A DNA stretch of 64,000 nt, taken from positions 1 through 64,000 of the forward strand of contig CADCGB010000006.1 of the NCBI GenBank assembly GCA_902800815.1. Direction: 5' to 3'. This DNA comes from Fibrobacter succinogenes. GTDB lineage: Bacteria; Fibrobacterota; Fibrobacteria; Fibrobacterales; Fibrobacteraceae. A program made the translations under genes and the position numbers. Positions 44,665 through 53,019 of this stretch are shown here, one piece after another; position 1 is the first letter of the stretch; each line of letters begins with the position of its first letter. Under the pieces are notes generated by a model. The model saw only the letters and a program-made list of their open reading frames with translations, was not told where the DNA came from and did no database searches.

Positions 44665-45594
44665 ATGACCCGCATCAGAAAGAAAGACGACAGTTCCGAG
44701 GTCCGCAGCGTTACGCTGGTGGGCTTAGGCTGGAACGTGGTTCTTTCGGTGGGCAAGTTCTTCGCGGGCTATTTTGGCGGTTCCCAGGCGCTTATTGCTG
44801 ACGCCATTCACAGCGCTTCGGATTTCATCACCGACATCGCGATAATCATCGGTTCCAAGTTCTGGAACGCGCCCCCCGATGCGGACCACCCGTATGGGCA
44901 TAGGCGTTTCGAGACGCTCATTTCGGTGGGTATCGGGCTTGCCGTGTGTGCGGTGGGTATCGGGCTCGGCTACAATGCGGTAATGGCTCTCATCAACGGC
45001 GAACAGTCGCACCCCGAGTGGATTGCTGCTATCATGGCGGCAGTCTCCATTATCGTGAAGGAGGCTCTTTTCCGCTACACGCGGGCGAAGGGTCGAGCCA
45101 TCCGGAGCGAGGCAGTCGAGGCGAATGCCTGGCACCACCGGAGCGATGCGTACAGTTCCATTCCGGTATTGATTGCGGTCCTGTTCGGGATACTTTTCCC
45201 GACCCTCTGGTTTGCGGACTCCGTCGGTGCGATTATTGTTTCTTGTTTCATTCTCCATTCCGGCTACGAGATTGCCTGGCCCGGGATACACCGCGTTGCC
45301 GACATGGGCGCATCGAAGGAAGTGGCGAAGAAGTTGCAGGATATTGCGCTCGGTTGCCCGAACGTTATCAGCATCCACGGGTTCCGCACGCGCTACGTGG
45401 GGAGTGACCTGCACGTGGACCTGCATGTGGTGGTGCCTGCCGACATGAGCCTGCTTGCGGCACATGACCTGGCCGAAGAGGTGGAGCGCAGGCTTATCGA
45501 TGCGGACGAGAACGTGGTCGATGCGCTGGTGCACATAGACCCGTACAGCGAGGAGCGCGTAAAGCGCGGCGAAATCAAGACGCTCGAACGCTAG
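44665..45594 (+). CDS. Cation diffusion facilitator (Zn/Fe/Mn efflux)
   Basis: A 309-residue inner-membrane CDF antiporter, FieF-like, exporting divalent metal against protons. Six TM helices are predicted. The metal site on TM2 is ALIADAIHSASDFITDIAI with the HxxxD pair, and the second site on TM5 is EANAWHHRSDAYSSIPVLI. The C-terminal cytosolic domain (about 205-300) has HGFRTRYVGSDLHVDLHVVVP and the His-Asp ending DALVHIDPYS. Start 44665 is chosen because family similarity begins there and a leaderless-type box precedes it; an ORF extension to 44581 would cross that box. The metal specificity is not decided. Confidence 0.92.
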   Translation: MTRIRKKDDSSEVRSVTLVGLGWNVVLSVGKFFAGYFGGSQALIADAIHSASDFITDIAIIIGSKFWNAPPDADHPYGHRRFETLISVGIGLAVCAVGIGLGYNAVMALINGEQSHPEWIAAIMAAVSIIVKEALFRYTRAKGRAIRSEAVEANAWHHRSDAYSSIPVLIAVLFGILFPTLWFADSVGAIIVSCFILHSGYEIAWPGIHRVADMGASKEVAKKLQDIALGCPNVISIHGFRTRYVGSDLHVDLHVVVPADMSLLAAHDLAEEVERRLIDADENVVDALVHIDPYSEERVKRGEIKTLER

Positions 45595-45631
45595 GGCGCA
45601 CGGGCGATGGAAGGTTCGCGAAAAGTTTTAC

Positions 45632-45644
45632 TAAATTCAATAGT
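45632..45644 (+). promoter_or_regulatory. Leaderless-type -10 box for the M16 protease
   Basis: TAAATT (45632-45637) is 7 bases before ATG 45645; no ribosome site is visible. Confidence 0.4.
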
Positions 45645-47123
45645 ATGAAAGATCTTATGCGAAAGGTTTCTGGTATTGTTGCGTGTGTCGCGGGCGCGCT
45701 TATGCTTGCCGCCCCCGCACAGGCGGGCGTGAAACTCCCTGTGCACAAGGAAGTTCTCGATAACGGGCTCACGGTGCTGCTGCACCCGAACAAGCAGGCG
45801 CCTACGGTGAGTTGCCGCCTCTTCTACGTGACGGGTTCCGTTCATGAGGTTCCGGGCAAGTCGGGCCTCGCGCATATCCTGGAGCACGAACTTTTCAAGG
45901 GCACCAAGAAGGTGGGCGTTACCGACAGTATTGCCGATGCTGCGTTCATGGCGCGCGAGGACAGCCTGCAGGCACTTATCCGCCCGGCGAAACTTGCGGG
46001 CGATACTGCGACCGTCAAGAAACTTACTGCCGAGCACGATTCTCTCCTGAACGAGCAGCGCAAGCTCTTTGTGAAGGATGAACTCTGGAATGCGTACCAG
46101 TCCGCGGGCGGTACTGGCCTCAACGCGTTTACGACCGACCTGATGACGGCCTACATCGTAACACTCCCGAAGGACAAGATTGAGTTGTTCATGTGGCTTG
46201 AGTCCGACCGCATGCAGAATGCGGTGCTGCGCGAGTTCTACTCCGAGCGCGACGTTGTGCGCGAGGAACGCCGCATGCGTTATGACGACAAGCCCACGGG
46301 CCGGTTCTTCGAGACGATGAACTCGCTTATATATGAGGCGTTCCCGTACCGTGTGCCGACCATCGGGTGGCCGAGCGATATCATGAACCTTACCCGCGAA
46401 ATGGCCGACGAGCATTACCGCAAGTACTACAAGCCGCGCAATGCGATTCTCGTGCTGGCGGGCGACCTGGATACTACCTCCACGATGGGGATGGTGAAGA
46501 AGTATTTCGGCAATATCCCTGCGGGCGAGGCCTTCCCGCCGATTACGGTGCGTGACCCGGAACAGGTGGGCGAAAAACGCTTTACGCAGGTCCGCCCGGA
46601 TGCTCCGAACATCTATTCGCTCGTGTTCAAGACCGCCGAGGTGGGCGACTCGAGCCTGTATGCGCTCGACATTGCGGAAGGCGTGCTGAACGGGCGCTCG
46701 GGCAGGCTGTACAAGCGCCTGGTGGAAGAGGAAAAGCTCGCGGTGAGCGTTAAGGCGGGCAACAGCCCGAACAAGTATGTCTCCGAGTTCTCGGTGATGG
46801 TGAGCCTGCGGCTCGATGCCGATGCGGCGAAGGCCGAGAAGATCGTGTGGGAGGAACTCGAACGCCTCAAGACGGAACCCGTGAGCGAACGCGAGTTCCA
46901 GAAGGTGAAGAACCATGCCTATGCGGGGCTGGTCCGTAGCTTTACCGATATGGAGAACGTGGCGACGATGCTCGCCTGGTACGAGATGTACGGCGACTAC
47001 CACATATTCCTCAACTGGGCGGACGCGCTTGAGAAGGTAACTCCGGCTCAGGTGCAGGAAGTCGCGAAGGCGACCTTCGTGCGCGACCGTAGCGTCGCCG
47101 GCTTCTTGAAGAAGAACCGCTAG
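45645..47123 (+). CDS. Exported M16-family zinc metalloprotease
   Basis: A 492-residue periplasmic M16 (pitrilysin/PqqL-like) protease. A signal peptide spans about 1-27 (LAAPAQAG). The inverted zinc motif is AHILEHELFKGT (HxxEH), with the downstream Glu of the M16 site expected in the VREERRMRYDD region. An insertion of about 60 residues with charged helices (about 95-160) lies between the motif and GLNAFTTDLMTAYIV. The C-terminal half has the R/Y pair region LNGRSGRLYKRLVEE. The length of a single M16 unit suggests it works as a homodimer. It shares the CTAG overlap of its stop with the convergent DUF167 gene. Confidence 0.9.
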   Translation: MKDLMRKVSGIVACVAGALMLAAPAQAGVKLPVHKEVLDNGLTVLLHPNKQAPTVSCRLFYVTGSVHEVPGKSGLAHILEHELFKGTKKVGVTDSIADAAFMAREDSLQALIRPAKLAGDTATVKKLTAEHDSLLNEQRKLFVKDELWNAYQSAGGTGLNAFTTDLMTAYIVTLPKDKIELFMWLESDRMQNAVLREFYSERDVVREERRMRYDDKPTGRFFETMNSLIYEAFPYRVPTIGWPSDIMNLTREMADEHYRKYYKPRNAILVLAGDLDTTSTMGMVKKYFGNIPAGEAFPPITVRDPEQVGEKRFTQVRPDAPNIYSLVFKTAEVGDSSLYALDIAEGVLNGRSGRLYKRLVEEEKLAVSVKAGNSPNKYVSEFSVMVSLRLDADAAKAEKIVWEELERLKTEPVSEREFQKVKNHAYAGLVRSFTDMENVATMLAWYEMYGDYHIFLNWADALEKVTPAQVQEVAKATFVRDRSVAGFLKKNR

Positions 47124-47344
47124 AGTCCGGAAATTTCCACGACTTTCTTGTTGTTCGTAGAACCGAGCACGACCTTAACGTCGCGCTTGTGTACCTTGTA
47201 GTGTTCTGCGAGCAGTTCGCAGATAGCCTCGTTCGCCGCCCCTTCGACCGGGGGCGCCTTCACTTCGACCTTGAGGCTCCCGTCGGGGAGCGCGGTCACG
47301 CTTTCGCGCTTGCTTCTTGCGTGTACCTTGATGTTGACGCGCAT
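47120..47344 (-). CDS. DUF167/YggU-family protein
   Basis: A small 74-residue conserved protein of the DUF167 family, of unknown function. The family pattern is clear: VHARSKRESV, then KVEVKAPPVEGAANEAI and the closing VVLGSTNNKKVVEI. It lies 16 bases downstream of divIVA on the same strand, as in many bacteria where YggU-type genes sit near septum or pilus-motility genes. Its TAG stop overlaps the M16 protease TAG through a shared CTAG. The ATG is directly preceded by a weak purine stretch. Confidence 0.9.
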   Translation of the reverse strand: MRVNIKVHARSKRESVTALPDGSLKVEVKAPPVEGAANEAICELLAEHYKVHKRDVKVVLGSTNNKKVVEISGL

Positions 47345-47360
47345 GGGTAGCGTTTAGCCG

Positions 47361-47900
47361 TTAGGCGAGTACGTTGCCTATGGAACCGATGGGCTGGGGA
47401 GGTTCAACGCCCTGGTTACGCTGCTGTTGCGGGGCCTGGAATTCGCGCTGGTCGTTTTCCATGGCGGCAAGGAGTTCCTCCTGCCCGCGGATGAGCGCAC
47501 GGCAACGGATAAAGTAGTTGCTGCGGAGTTGCTTCAACTGCTCGATTTCGGCACGCAGGTCTTCGGCCTGCTTCTTGGTGGACTCCACTTCGCGGACCGC
47601 CCTGGCCTTCGCTTCGGCGATGATGAGTTCCGCTTCCTTTTCGGCGCTGGCCTTCACCTCGTCTACGGTACGCTGCATGGTAATCACGGCGTCCTGGATG
47701 GTCTTCTCGATTTGACGGTAGTAGTTCACGCGCTCTTCGGCAATCTTCAGGCGTTCGGTCAGGTCGGTGCGGGTGCGCGACAGCTGCTCGAATGCGGTGG
47801 CTGCCGTGTCCAGGAATGCCTTGACTTCTTCGGCGTCGATGCCGCCGAGGGATTTCTTGTGGAATGTCTGGTTGCGGATGTCAAGCGGTGTGAGTTCCAT
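47361..47900 (-). CDS. divIVA: DivIVA-family protein
   Basis: A 179-residue coiled-coil protein of the DivIVA/GpsB family, which binds curved membrane at poles and septa. The N-terminal lipid-binding part MELTPLDIRNQTFHKKSLGG followed by IDAEEVKAFLD is diagnostic. A long coiled coil runs from about 35 to 150. The C-terminal tail is Gln/Pro-rich (QAPQQQRNQGVEPPQP). DivIVA is best known in Gram-positives but related proteins occur in several Gram-negative phyla. GGAAGG precedes the ATG and a TATATT box lies 34 bases upstream. DUF167 follows in the same unit. Confidence 0.9.
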   Translation of the reverse strand: MELTPLDIRNQTFHKKSLGGIDAEEVKAFLDTAATAFEQLSRTRTDLTERLKIAEERVNYYRQIEKTIQDAVITMQRTVDEVKASAEKEAELIIAEAKARAVREVESTKKQAEDLRAEIEQLKQLRSNYFIRCRALIRGQEELLAAMENDQREFQAPQQQRNQGVEPPQPIGSIGNVLA

Positions 47901-47934
47901 GAAATGCCTTCCGTTTTTCGTTTCTATGGGGAAA

Positions 47935-47940
47935 AATATA
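47935..47940 (-). promoter_or_regulatory. -10 box for divIVA
   Basis: On the minus strand TATATT followed by TTT lies 34 bases before ATG 47900; the leader carries GGAAGG. Confidence 0.45.
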
Positions 47941-47982
47941 AAATTTTGGAGAATTTATATGGCATTTGCACAATTTACAAGT

Positions 47983-47988
47983 TATATT
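47983..47988 (+). promoter_or_regulatory. -10 box for the GGDEF-like gene
   Basis: TATATT lies 23 bases before ATG 48012, giving a short leader with AGAAAGGA. Confidence 0.45.
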
Positions 47989-48011
47989 ATGGGGTTAGAA
48001 AGGATTTGCCC

Positions 48012-49103
48012 ATGATTGCGCTACTCAAAAGGAAGTGGAATAACCTCGAGACCCTGGAACAGAAGCTGTTCTGGATTGTCCAGGTCATTTTTTCGGTGGT
48101 TTCCCTTGCGGGTACGCTGATTACCGTGGTCGAGGACGTGAACGACCTTGCCGAGTTGGTGCTCTTCATCGATCTGGTCGTGTGCATCCTTGTTGGCCTG
48201 TTCGTGATGAAGACGTCGCATTACTCGGTAGGGTTCTTCATTCTGATTTTCTTCTACACGGCGGTCTCGACCCCGCTGCTGTTCTTCCTGTGTTCGGGCG
48301 TGGATAGCGCCATGCCGTACTACATGCTTATGGGCCCCTTCATGAGTAGTTTCATCAGCAGCCGCAAGATCAGGTATATCTCGGCGGTTCTTACCATGCT
48401 TGTGGGTATAGCGCTCTATGTCGGAGCGTGGTTCTTCCCGCACCTGCTGGTGCCTGCCCCGAGCAAGGGAATCGTCTACCTGGACTTTGCCGCGAACTTT
48501 GTGCTTGTGGGCGGCAGCATATTCTTTATCTGCTCGTTCGCCATCAACGCCTACGTGCGCGAGAAGGTGCAGAGGGAACGCCTGGTGACCAAGCTTGATT
48601 ACCAGGCCAAGCATGACGACCTGACGGAACTCTACAACCGGCGTTACGTTATCCAGTACCTCGAGAACATCGTGTGGCACAGCCGCGATCGCTACTACAT
48701 GTTCATGTTCACGATTGACGGGCTCAAGGAACTGGGCGATTCTTACGGGCACGTGGTTGCAGACCGTATCGTGTGCAACGTGGCGCATGCCCTGTGGGAG
48801 ACGGTGAACGAGAATGTGGGTGAGTGCGGTGCGCGCTACGGCGAGGAGACCTTCCTGTTTATCATGGCCGCCGATTCCGACGTGGATGCCTTCATGCGTG
48901 CCGACAAGTTCCGCGAGAAGATCAGCGGTCAGGCCTGGAGCAATACTCCCGATGTGCGTATTTCTGTCAGCGGTGGCGTTGTGCCGTGCCGTGACGAGAA
49001 CGAGTTCGACCGCGAGCGCCTGCTCAAGAAGGTCGATGCCCTGCTCGACGGGTTCAAGTCGCGCGGCAAGAACCAGGTGCGCATCTTCATGGATGTCGGC
49101 TAG
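48012..49103 (+). CDS. Membrane protein with degenerate GGDEF domain
   Basis: A 363-residue protein with six hydrophobic helices (about 18-180) and a cytosolic GGDEF domain (about 198-360). The domain start HDDLTELYNRRY is good and the metal-binding first Asp region reads FMFTIDGLKELGDSYGHVVADR. The signature itself is ARYGEETFLF (275-280), with Tyr and Thr in place of the first Gly and the Phe of GG[DE]EF. Catalysis of c-di-GMP synthesis is therefore doubtful, and it may be a GTP or c-di-GMP sensor. The frame extends upstream opposite divIVA but the promoter box and AGAAAGGA support ATG 48012. Confidence 0.85.
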   Translation: MIALLKRKWNNLETLEQKLFWIVQVIFSVVSLAGTLITVVEDVNDLAELVLFIDLVVCILVGLFVMKTSHYSVGFFILIFFYTAVSTPLLFFLCSGVDSAMPYYMLMGPFMSSFISSRKIRYISAVLTMLVGIALYVGAWFFPHLLVPAPSKGIVYLDFAANFVLVGGSIFFICSFAINAYVREKVQRERLVTKLDYQAKHDDLTELYNRRYVIQYLENIVWHSRDRYYMFMFTIDGLKELGDSYGHVVADRIVCNVAHALWETVNENVGECGARYGEETFLFIMAADSDVDAFMRADKFREKISGQAWSNTPDVRISVSGGVVPCRDENEFDRERLLKKVDALLDGFKSRGKNQVRIFMDVG

Positions 49104-49225
49104 CCGGACCCCGTGGGCCCTGTCTGCGAGCATCTTCATTGTTGATAAATTGTTGATTAGTTGGGGCTGTCCCTGTGGTATTCCCCGTTTCGGGGCAAAA
49201 AGGGCATTTCGTGGCTCCAGACCCC

Positions 49226-49255
49226 TTGATTTATGCGGGCATTTTACTATTTTTG
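49226..49255 (+). promoter_or_regulatory. Bacteroidetes-type promoter of rpmH
   Basis: TTG (49226-49228), a 19-base spacer and TATTTTTG (49248-49255) match TTG-N19-TAnnTTTG exactly. The leader to ATG 49289 is about 27 nt and includes AAAAAGG. Confidence 0.65.
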
Positions 49256-49288
49256 GGACTCAAAATTTTGCACTAAAAAGGTTTTATC

Positions 49289-49444
49289 ATGAAAAGAACA
49301 TTCCAGCCTCACAATCGTAAGCGCGTCAACAAGCACGGCTTTATGGCCCGTATGGAAGACCGCTGGGGTCGTGCCGTTTTGAGCCGTCGTCGTGCCAAGG
49401 GCCGCAAGCGTCTCACCATCAGCGACACCATCTACAAGAAGTAA
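49289..49444 (+). CDS. rpmH: 50S ribosomal protein L34
   Basis: A 51-residue ribosomal protein, basic throughout. The start [20 protein letters not shown] and the core [11 protein letters not shown] are diagnostic for L34. The C-terminus is a few residues longer than E. coli L34 (46), ending SDTIYKK. It heads the widely conserved rpmH-rnpA-yidD-yidC cluster. The upstream gap 49104-49288 has a CCCCG-TTT-CGGGG hairpin without T run and the rpmH promoter. Confidence 0.97.
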   Translation: MKRTFQPHNRKRVNKHGFMARMEDRWGRAVLSRRRAKGRKRLTISDTIYKK

Positions 49445-49459
49445 GCCGGGGTTGGCCTA

Positions 49460-49831
49460 ATGGCCGCTCTGCGTTCTTATCGGCTGCCTAGTCAGCCGGC
49501 TTATCGGCAAGTAGCCGTCCAGGGAAAGTTCGTCCGCACGCCATCACTCTCGATGCGTTGGATTGAAAGCCCGGACGGTTTTTGTCGTTTTTGTTTTTTG
49601 GCGAAAAAGAGGAATGGCAATGCGGTTTACCGCAACAAGTGCCGCAGGGTCTTGCGCCCGCTGTTCTTCGGGATGGTACCTTCGATACAGAAGCCCGTGT
49701 GGGCGATGGTCATCGTGACCGACAACTCGGAAGTGATGACTGCAGAACGCCTCCGGGAATCCGCCTTCAAGATATTCCGCAAGATGGAATGGCGGACCGA
49801 TGCCGCGGGAGCTCCGGATGTCGAAGGTTAG
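49460..49831 (+). CDS. rnpA: Ribonuclease P protein component
   Basis: The 123-residue basic protein subunit of RNase P, which supports the catalytic RNA in 5' maturation of tRNA. The N-terminal [20 protein letters not shown] fits the family opening, and the RNR signature is clear in [18 protein letters not shown]. The region between is shorter than in E. coli. ATG 49460 lies 15 bases after the rpmH stop; the ribosome site is weak. The gene end overlaps the start of yidD. The RNase P RNA gene is not in the window. Confidence 0.92.
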   Translation: MAALRSYRLPSQPAYRQVAVQGKFVRTPSLSMRWIESPDGFCRFCFLAKKRNGNAVYRNKCRRVLRPLFFGMVPSIQKPVWAMVIVTDNSEVMTAERLRESAFKIFRKMEWRTDAAGAPDVEG

Positions 49832-50066
49832 GGACTTTGTTGTGGAGGCGCTGGTGTTCCCGATAAGGCTCTACCAGCGGATTCATCCCTACTTTTTCAG
49901 GGGAGTGTGCAGGTTCTACCCGACATGCTCCCAGTACGCGATAGAGGCTTTCCGGGTCCACGGGCCCTTCAAAGGTTTCTATCTTGCTGTTTTTAGGATT
50001 CTCAGGTGCAACCCCTTCTGCAAGGGCGGTATCGACCCGGTCCCGCCCAGAAAGGAAAAGAAATGA
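49818..50066 (+). CDS. yidD: YidD membrane-insertion efficiency factor
   Basis: An 82-residue inner-membrane-associated protein that assists YidC insertion. The family core is complete: [20 protein letters not shown], then [20 protein letters not shown] and [16 protein letters not shown] with the conserved Cys residues. I choose ATG 49818 with GGGAG 7 bases upstream; ATG 49800 is an in-frame alternative. It overlaps the rnpA end by 14 bases and its TGA overlaps the yidC start as ATGA. Confidence 0.93.
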   Translation: MSKVRDFVVEALVFPIRLYQRIHPYFFRGVCRFYPTCSQYAIEAFRVHGPFKGFYLAVFRILRCNPFCKGGIDPVPPRKEKK

Positions 50067-51925
50067 ACAAGAATACCCTTATAGGCTCCATCCTGATGGC
50101 CTTGATCGTCTTCGGCTGGATGTACATGAACAAGCCGAACGAGGAGGCGATGGCGAAGGCAAAGGCGAAGAAGGCCGCTGCCCTCGTCCAGGATTCCGTA
50201 GCGGCCGCCAAGCCCGCCGGTAACCTGGTACTCCCGTCCAATGCTGCTCCCGAGGCGAAGGCCGCTCCGGTGCTTTCTGCAGTTGCCGCTGCCGAGCCCG
50301 CCGCCGTGGATTCCGCGGTTGCCGATTCCGCTGCTGATACTGCTGCTGTGGCCCCGAAGGCTCCCGAACGCCGCACGGTGACGGTCGAAACCGACAGGTT
50401 CGTGATGACCCTCGACGGCAAGGGTGGCAAGATCAAGAGCCTCATCGTGAAGGCGCTGAAGGATACCGCGGGCAACTACCCCGAACTCTTCCTGGATACG
50501 GCGGAAGGCGCGCTCGACCTCACGATTGACGGTGCGAATCTGAGCGACGCCGTGTTTGCGACGGAAGCCCCCGAATGGATTACGGTGGATAGCGATACCA
50601 GCGTGCGGTTCACGTTTACCGATGCTCATGGCAGCCAGGTTATCCGTAGCTATGGCTTCACGAAGGACGGCCCGGCCGTGCGCCAGGAAAACAAGTTTGT
50701 CGGGTTCACCCCCTCCAAGTATGAACTCGCCTGGAACGGCGGCATGAAGGAAACCGAATCCATCCCGAAGAGCAAGGGCTTCATGGGAATCGGTTCCGGC
50801 GGAACGTACTACTACAGCGAAGTGATTTTCAATGCGGACAACTCTGTGGAACGCGAAATGAGCCGCGATTCCCTCAAGAGGTTCAACGAGGAAAAGAGCA
50901 AGATTGCCTGGGCGGGTCTTCGCCGCAAGTACGTGGCCATGACGGTGCAGTTCGACGAAGCTGTGCCTGTCGTCATCGATGCGACGCGCATGGAAGTGAA
51001 GGACAACGAGGGCGACCCGGGTACCTACAAGATTTCTCTCAAGGATGATCTGCGCGGAAGCAATACGCTTGCCTACAACGTGATGGTGCTCCCGCTCAAG
51101 TGGGATGAACTTGCCGCGCTGAACCAGCAGTACGAAAAGGTTATCGTGACGGGCTGGCAGTGGTGCGGTGCCGACGTGTGGTTCGTATGGATTTGCAAGA
51201 TGCTCCTCAAGCTCCTGAACTTCCTCTACGGGCTTATCCCGAACTATGCAGTGGCGATTATCCTGCTTACGCTTATCGTGCGTGCGGTGACGACGCCGTT
51301 CACCCTCAAGCAGATGAAGGCGACACGCGGCATGGCTGCGCTCAAGCCCCAGATGGATGAGATTAACGTGAAGTACAGGAGCGACCCGCAGAAGAAGCAG
51401 GCCGCCATGATGGAACTCTACGCGAAGAATGGCATAAACCCGCTCCAGAGCTGCACGGGCTGCCTCCCGATGCTCATTCAGATGCCGATATTCATGGGCC
51501 TCTTCTTTGTGCTCGGGCGCGCTATCGAACTGCGCGGCCAGCATGCGTTCCTGTGGGTGACGGACCTGAGCCGTAGCGACGTGGTGTGGAGCGGTATTTC
51601 CATTCCTATCATCATGCCCTCGGGCCTTGCGATTCTCCCGTGGATAATGGTGGCGACGATGTACTTCCAGACGAAGGTTACCATGGGCAGCAATGCCGCG
51701 ATGGACCCGGCCCAGCAGAAGATGATGATTTGGATGATGCCTGCGATGATGCTCCTGTTCAGCGCGGTGATGCCCTCGGGCCTTGTGATCTACATGATTG
51801 TCTCGAACATTTGGGGCATTGTCCAGTACAAGTTGATCAACCGCAACCTTGCCCCTGTAGGCGCGACCTTCGATAAGCTGAAGGGCAAGGACGTGAAAGA
51901 CGCCGAGATTGTCAAGAAGAAGTAA
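50063..51925 (+). CDS. yidC: Membrane protein insertase YidC
   Basis: A 620-residue inner-membrane insertase that folds membrane proteins with or without Sec. TM1 spans about 6-21. A low-complexity Ala/Asp/Ser/Val/Pro linker (about 28-104, containing [15 protein letters not shown]) leads to the large periplasmic beta domain (about 105-365). The Oxa1 core of five TMs begins near [20 protein letters not shown] and contains the hydrophilic-groove Arg region [19 protein letters not shown] and the [19 protein letters not shown] loop. It ends in a Lys-rich tail. ATG 50063 has AAAGGA and overlaps yidD by 4 bases. The linker resembles the insertion in SecDF. Confidence 0.96.
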   Translation: MNKNTLIGSILMALIVFGWMYMNKPNEEAMAKAKAKKAAALVQDSVAAAKPAGNLVLPSNAAPEAKAAPVLSAVAAAEPAAVDSAVADSAADTAAVAPKAPERRTVTVETDRFVMTLDGKGGKIKSLIVKALKDTAGNYPELFLDTAEGALDLTIDGANLSDAVFATEAPEWITVDSDTSVRFTFTDAHGSQVIRSYGFTKDGPAVRQENKFVGFTPSKYELAWNGGMKETESIPKSKGFMGIGSGGTYYYSEVIFNADNSVEREMSRDSLKRFNEEKSKIAWAGLRRKYVAMTVQFDEAVPVVIDATRMEVKDNEGDPGTYKISLKDDLRGSNTLAYNVMVLPLKWDELAALNQQYEKVIVTGWQWCGADVWFVWICKMLLKLLNFLYGLIPNYAVAIILLTLIVRAVTTPFTLKQMKATRGMAALKPQMDEINVKYRSDPQKKQAAMMELYAKNGINPLQSCTGCLPMLIQMPIFMGLFFVLGRAIELRGQHAFLWVTDLSRSDVVWSGISIPIIMPSGLAILPWIMVATMYFQTKVTMGSNAAMDPAQQKMMIWMMPAMMLLFSAVMPSGLVIYMIVSNIWGIVQYKLINRNLAPVGATFDKLKGKDVKDAEIVKKK

Positions 51926-51971
51926 TTCAGCAATAGTCCGGCGATAAACCGCGCCGCTAGGCGCCCACGCA

Positions 51972-52019
51972 AATAATCCGCTATACCATAGGTATATGAT
52001 TTGAATGATGCGGATTATT
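51972..52019. repeat. Nested inverted repeat downstream of yidC
   Basis: AATAATCCGC (51972-51981) and GCGGATTATT (52010-52019) form perfect 10-base arms. Inside, directly next to the left arm, TATACC-ATA-GGTATA (51982-51996) forms a second hairpin. No ORF or T run is associated with it. Confidence 0.55.
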
Positions 52020-52037
52020 AAGTGCCGGGAGAGTCTT

Positions 52038-52068
52038 AGGGAGGGGGTGGACCCCCTCCCTTGTCTTA
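52038..52068. terminator. Bidirectional terminator between yidC and the RgpF-like gene
   Basis: AGGGAGGGGGT and ACCCCCTCCCT are perfect 11-base arms (52038-52061) separated by 2 bases. A T-rich stretch follows on the plus strand. Confidence 0.7.
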
Positions 52069-53007
52069 TCTATACTCGTCGCCTTCTAGCGGCTTATGAA
52101 GCATCTTGTACTTCGCCTTGATAGCGGTGCGGAGCAGCGGCCACCCGACCTTGTCGAAAGCCCCTTCCCACACGAGGTCCGCCTTGTGTTTTAAGGGTGA
52201 ATCTACCGGGGCGGGAATCCATTCTTCATGGAAATCAGGTGCGAGGCCGGCGCTTTTGATAATGCCGGCATAGTCCACGTTGAGCAGGTTCTTGAACCCC
52301 ATGCGGATAAAGTATTTCTTCTCGCTGAAGGTAAAGCGGCGCTGTAATAGTTTGCGCTTGATGAACCCTGCACCCTGTTCGATAAGTTCTCGGCTCGCGA
52401 ATAGCGGTTTCTCCTTGGTGTGGTAGATGCTGTCCATGCTGACTTCGGCCTCGGCGAACTTTCCGCTGAGCCCCACTTCCATGAGCCGTACCGTGCTTGC
52501 GAAATCTTCCTGTTCGGGAGTCTCGAAGAGGTGCATGAAGAACGCCCCGAGTGCGGGCTGTTTCATGTACAAGAAGAACGACTGCAGGTGCGGTGCAATC
52601 TCGTCGCTTTGCGTGAGTGATACCACGTCGGCATCGCGCTTCTCTGCTTCGGCGAAGAACTTCTCGAAGTTGTCCTGGAAGTACACGATGGAGTCGTTCA
52701 GGACCAGAAGGCGGTCGAGGCTTCCCATGGCGCCTTGAGCCCCGTTCGAAGCCGGGCTCTGTACCTTGAGTTGCAGGTAGCGGTGCCACATTCCAAAATC
52801 GAAACCGTGGTTCTGCGTGAGGAAGAGTTCAATGTCGTTGTCGGCAAGGAACTCGAGCGAATCTTCCGAAAGGTCGCGTTCGTTTGTCAGCAATACTACG
52901 TGAAAGTCCGTCTGTGCAAGGTGCGCGAGTGCAAAGCGCACGTAGCCCGGGATGTTGTTCCCGGTCTGGTAACTTGCATAGAGTGCGACTTTCTTGTAGG
53001 CTGCCAT
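52066..53007 (-). CDS. RgpF-like rhamnan synthesis / glycosyltransferase-family protein
   Basis: A 313-residue cytosolic protein resembling the rhamnan synthesis F family (RgpF-type glycan transferases). Supporting motifs are KVALYASYQTGNNIPGYVRF, LLTNERDLSEDSLEFLADND, the NHGFDFGMWHRYL segment and LLVLNDSIVYFQDNFEKFF with its Asn-Asp pair. These proteins add sugars in surface polysaccharide synthesis. No other glycan cluster gene is nearby: it is the third gene of a unit with plsC and rnr, starting 12 bases after the rnr stop. The acceptor and donor are unknown. Confidence 0.75.
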   Translation of the reverse strand: MAAYKKVALYASYQTGNNIPGYVRFALAHLAQTDFHVVLLTNERDLSEDSLEFLADNDIELFLTQNHGFDFGMWHRYLQLKVQSPASNGAQGAMGSLDRLLVLNDSIVYFQDNFEKFFAEAEKRDADVVSLTQSDEIAPHLQSFFLYMKQPALGAFFMHLFETPEQEDFASTVRLMEVGLSGKFAEAEVSMDSIYHTKEKPLFASRELIEQGAGFIKRKLLQRRFTFSEKKYFIRMGFKNLLNVDYAGIIKSAGLAPDFHEEWIPAPVDSPLKHKADLVWEGAFDKVGWPLLRTAIKAKYKMLHKPLEGDEYR

Positions 53008-53019
53008 AATGATTCTTGC

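Noticed and set aside
49104..49288. Possible replication origin upstream of rpmH
   Set aside because: No cluster of DnaA-box-like 9-mers and no dnaA are seen; the region is explained by a hairpin and the rpmH promoter.
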